DNA of 64,000 nucleotides from Collinsella sp. OM04-5 (GTDB lineage: Bacteria; Actinomycetota; Coriobacteriia; Coriobacteriales; Coriobacteriaceae): the NCBI RefSeq assembly GCF_003439125.1, contig NZ_QSUU01000006.1, forward strand, positions 1 to 64,000, in the 5' to 3' direction. The position numbers and the translations under genes were made by a program. This document shows, in pieces, positions 63,200-64,000 of this stretch. The first letter of the stretch is position 1. Every line of letters begins with the position of its first letter. The notes beneath the pieces are model-generated. The model worked only from the letters and a program-made list of their open reading frames with translations. It made no database searches and was not told where the DNA came from.

Positions 63200-64000
63200 A
63201 TGACCAACCCCATGCAGTTCCCCGACGGCTTTGTGTTTGGCGGCGCCACCGCCGCTTACCAGGTTGAGGGCGAGACCCGCACGCACGGCAAGGGCAAAGT
63301 GCCCTGGGACGATTTCCTGGCAGCTCAGGGTCGCTTCTCCCCCGATCCCGCAAGCGATTTCTACAACAAGTACCCGGTCGATATCGACCTGTGCCAGCGC
63401 TTCGGCATCAACGGTATCCGCGTCTCCATCGCTTGGAGCCGCATCTTCCCCAACGGCACTGGCGAGATCAACCACGAGGGTGTCGCCTTCTATCATGAGC
63501 TTTTCGCCACCTGCAACAAAGCCGGCGTTATCCCCTATGTCACGCTCGATCACTTTGATACGCCCGAGGCCTTTTACCAGGACGGCGGCGAGGGCTTCCT
63601 GACGCGCACGACGATCGACGCCTTTGTCGAGTACGCCAAGTTCTGCTTTGCCGAGTTCACCGAGGTCAAGCACTGGTTCACGTTTAACGAGATTCCCGCA
63701 ACCGCCGAGGGCAGCTTTATCGTCGGCAACTGGCCGCACGGCGAGAAGTATCGCCTGGACAAGGCCTTCCAGCTCATGCACAACATGATGGTGGCCCACG
63801 CCAAGGCCGTCGTCGCCTTCCATGAGGGCGGCTTTGAGGGTGAGATCGGCATTGTCCAGAACCTGGAGCCCAAGTATCCCCTCGATCCCAACAACGCCGC
63901 CGACTGCGAGGCAGCTCGCATGGCCGACGTCATCAACAACCGCTGGGTACTCGACGCCACCTTCCGCGGCCACTATGCAGCCGACACCATGGAGGCTGCG
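63200..64000 (+). CDS. GH1 6-phospho-beta-glycosidase, cassette L3 (3' end outside the window)
   Basis: The first 267 codons of a GH1 enzyme close to the L1 one (FPDGFVFGGATAAYQVEGET, IAWSRIFPNGTGEINHEGV, and the acid/base Glu in WFTFNEIPAT). Differences from L1 include VTLDHFDTPEAF with an extra short loop (QDGGEGF), and NWPHGEKYRLDKAF. The nucleophile and phosphate-site region are beyond the window edge, so galactosidase against glucosidase type cannot be decided here. AAAGGA precedes the ATG. Confidence 0.88.
   Translation, partial: MTNPMQFPDGFVFGGATAAYQVEGETRTHGKGKVPWDDFLAAQGRFSPDPASDFYNKYPVDIDLCQRFGINGIRVSIAWSRIFPNGTGEINHEGVAFYHELFATCNKAGVIPYVTLDHFDTPEAFYQDGGEGFLTRTTIDAFVEYAKFCFAEFTEVKHWFTFNEIPATAEGSFIVGNWPHGEKYRLDKAFQLMHNMMVAHAKAVVAFHEGGFEGEIGIVQNLEPKYPLDPNNAADCEAARMADVINNRWVLDATFRGHYAADTMEAA

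Overview
The window reads as a chromosomal segment of a high-GC anaerobic gut actinobacterium of the Coriobacteriia, most like Collinsella. This is inferred from gene content and codon use, not from a marker gene. The supporting content is fermentative sugar metabolism: pyruvate formate-lyase and its activase, several sugar PTS permeases, the tagatose-6-phosphate and Leloir routes, agmatine fermentation and an A-type flavoprotein. I found no rRNA, tRNA, CRISPR array or phage genes.

Layout. 1-5 kb: housekeeping genes on the minus strand (ysxC, mtnN, a membrane-anchored serine hydrolase, pflA, degV). 5-11 kb: a sucrose/fructoside operon (GH32, PTS IIBC, second GH32) and its LacI repressor. 11-13.5 kb: a pyruvate formate-lyase split into a large subunit and a separate glycyl-radical subunit. 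14-18.7 kb: a MarR regulator with a heterodimeric ABC exporter. 19-22 kb: DAHP synthase, a GNAT acetyltransferase and a decayed repeat-rich stretch. 22-30 kb: agmatine deiminase pathway genes (aguB, aguD, aguA), a second antiporter-like permease behind an attenuator-like leader, and a divergent membrane LuxR regulator. 30-36 kb: a BceAB-like ABC transporter, a NUDIX-Vsr fusion gene, and AraC and HAD genes. 36-49 kb: class II aldolase and DeoR regulator, flavoprotein, galactose operon (LacI, galK, galT), tagatose pathway (lacC, lacX, lacB, lacA) and a membrane protein. 49-64 kb: three paralogous lactose-type cassettes, each a divergent LacI next to a PTS IICB and a 6-phospho-beta-galactosidase-like GH1, with only one EIIA between them.

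How it fits together. Lactose-type sugars enter as 6-phosphates through the IICB/IIA proteins, GH1 enzymes split them, and galactose-6-phosphate goes through LacAB and LacC to tagatose-1,6-bisphosphate. No lacD is present, so the class II aldolase at 36.8 kb may act there. Free galactose goes through GalK and GalT. Pyruvate is cleaved by the split PFL.

The most unusual signals are regulatory and structural. (1) Five LacI regulators each sit beside operators that differ mainly in a three-base block, and the repressors differ at the two matching recognition-helix residues. (2) Long 3'-end hairpins fall into families in which every helix changes sequence with its pairing preserved while the internal loops stay constant. 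(3) A REP-like family of small hairpins has variable stems and a mostly 13-base loop ending in GTCCC. (4) A NUDIX hydrolase is fused to a Vsr-type nicking endonuclease. All coordinates and comparisons were read by eye; no search or folding program was run.
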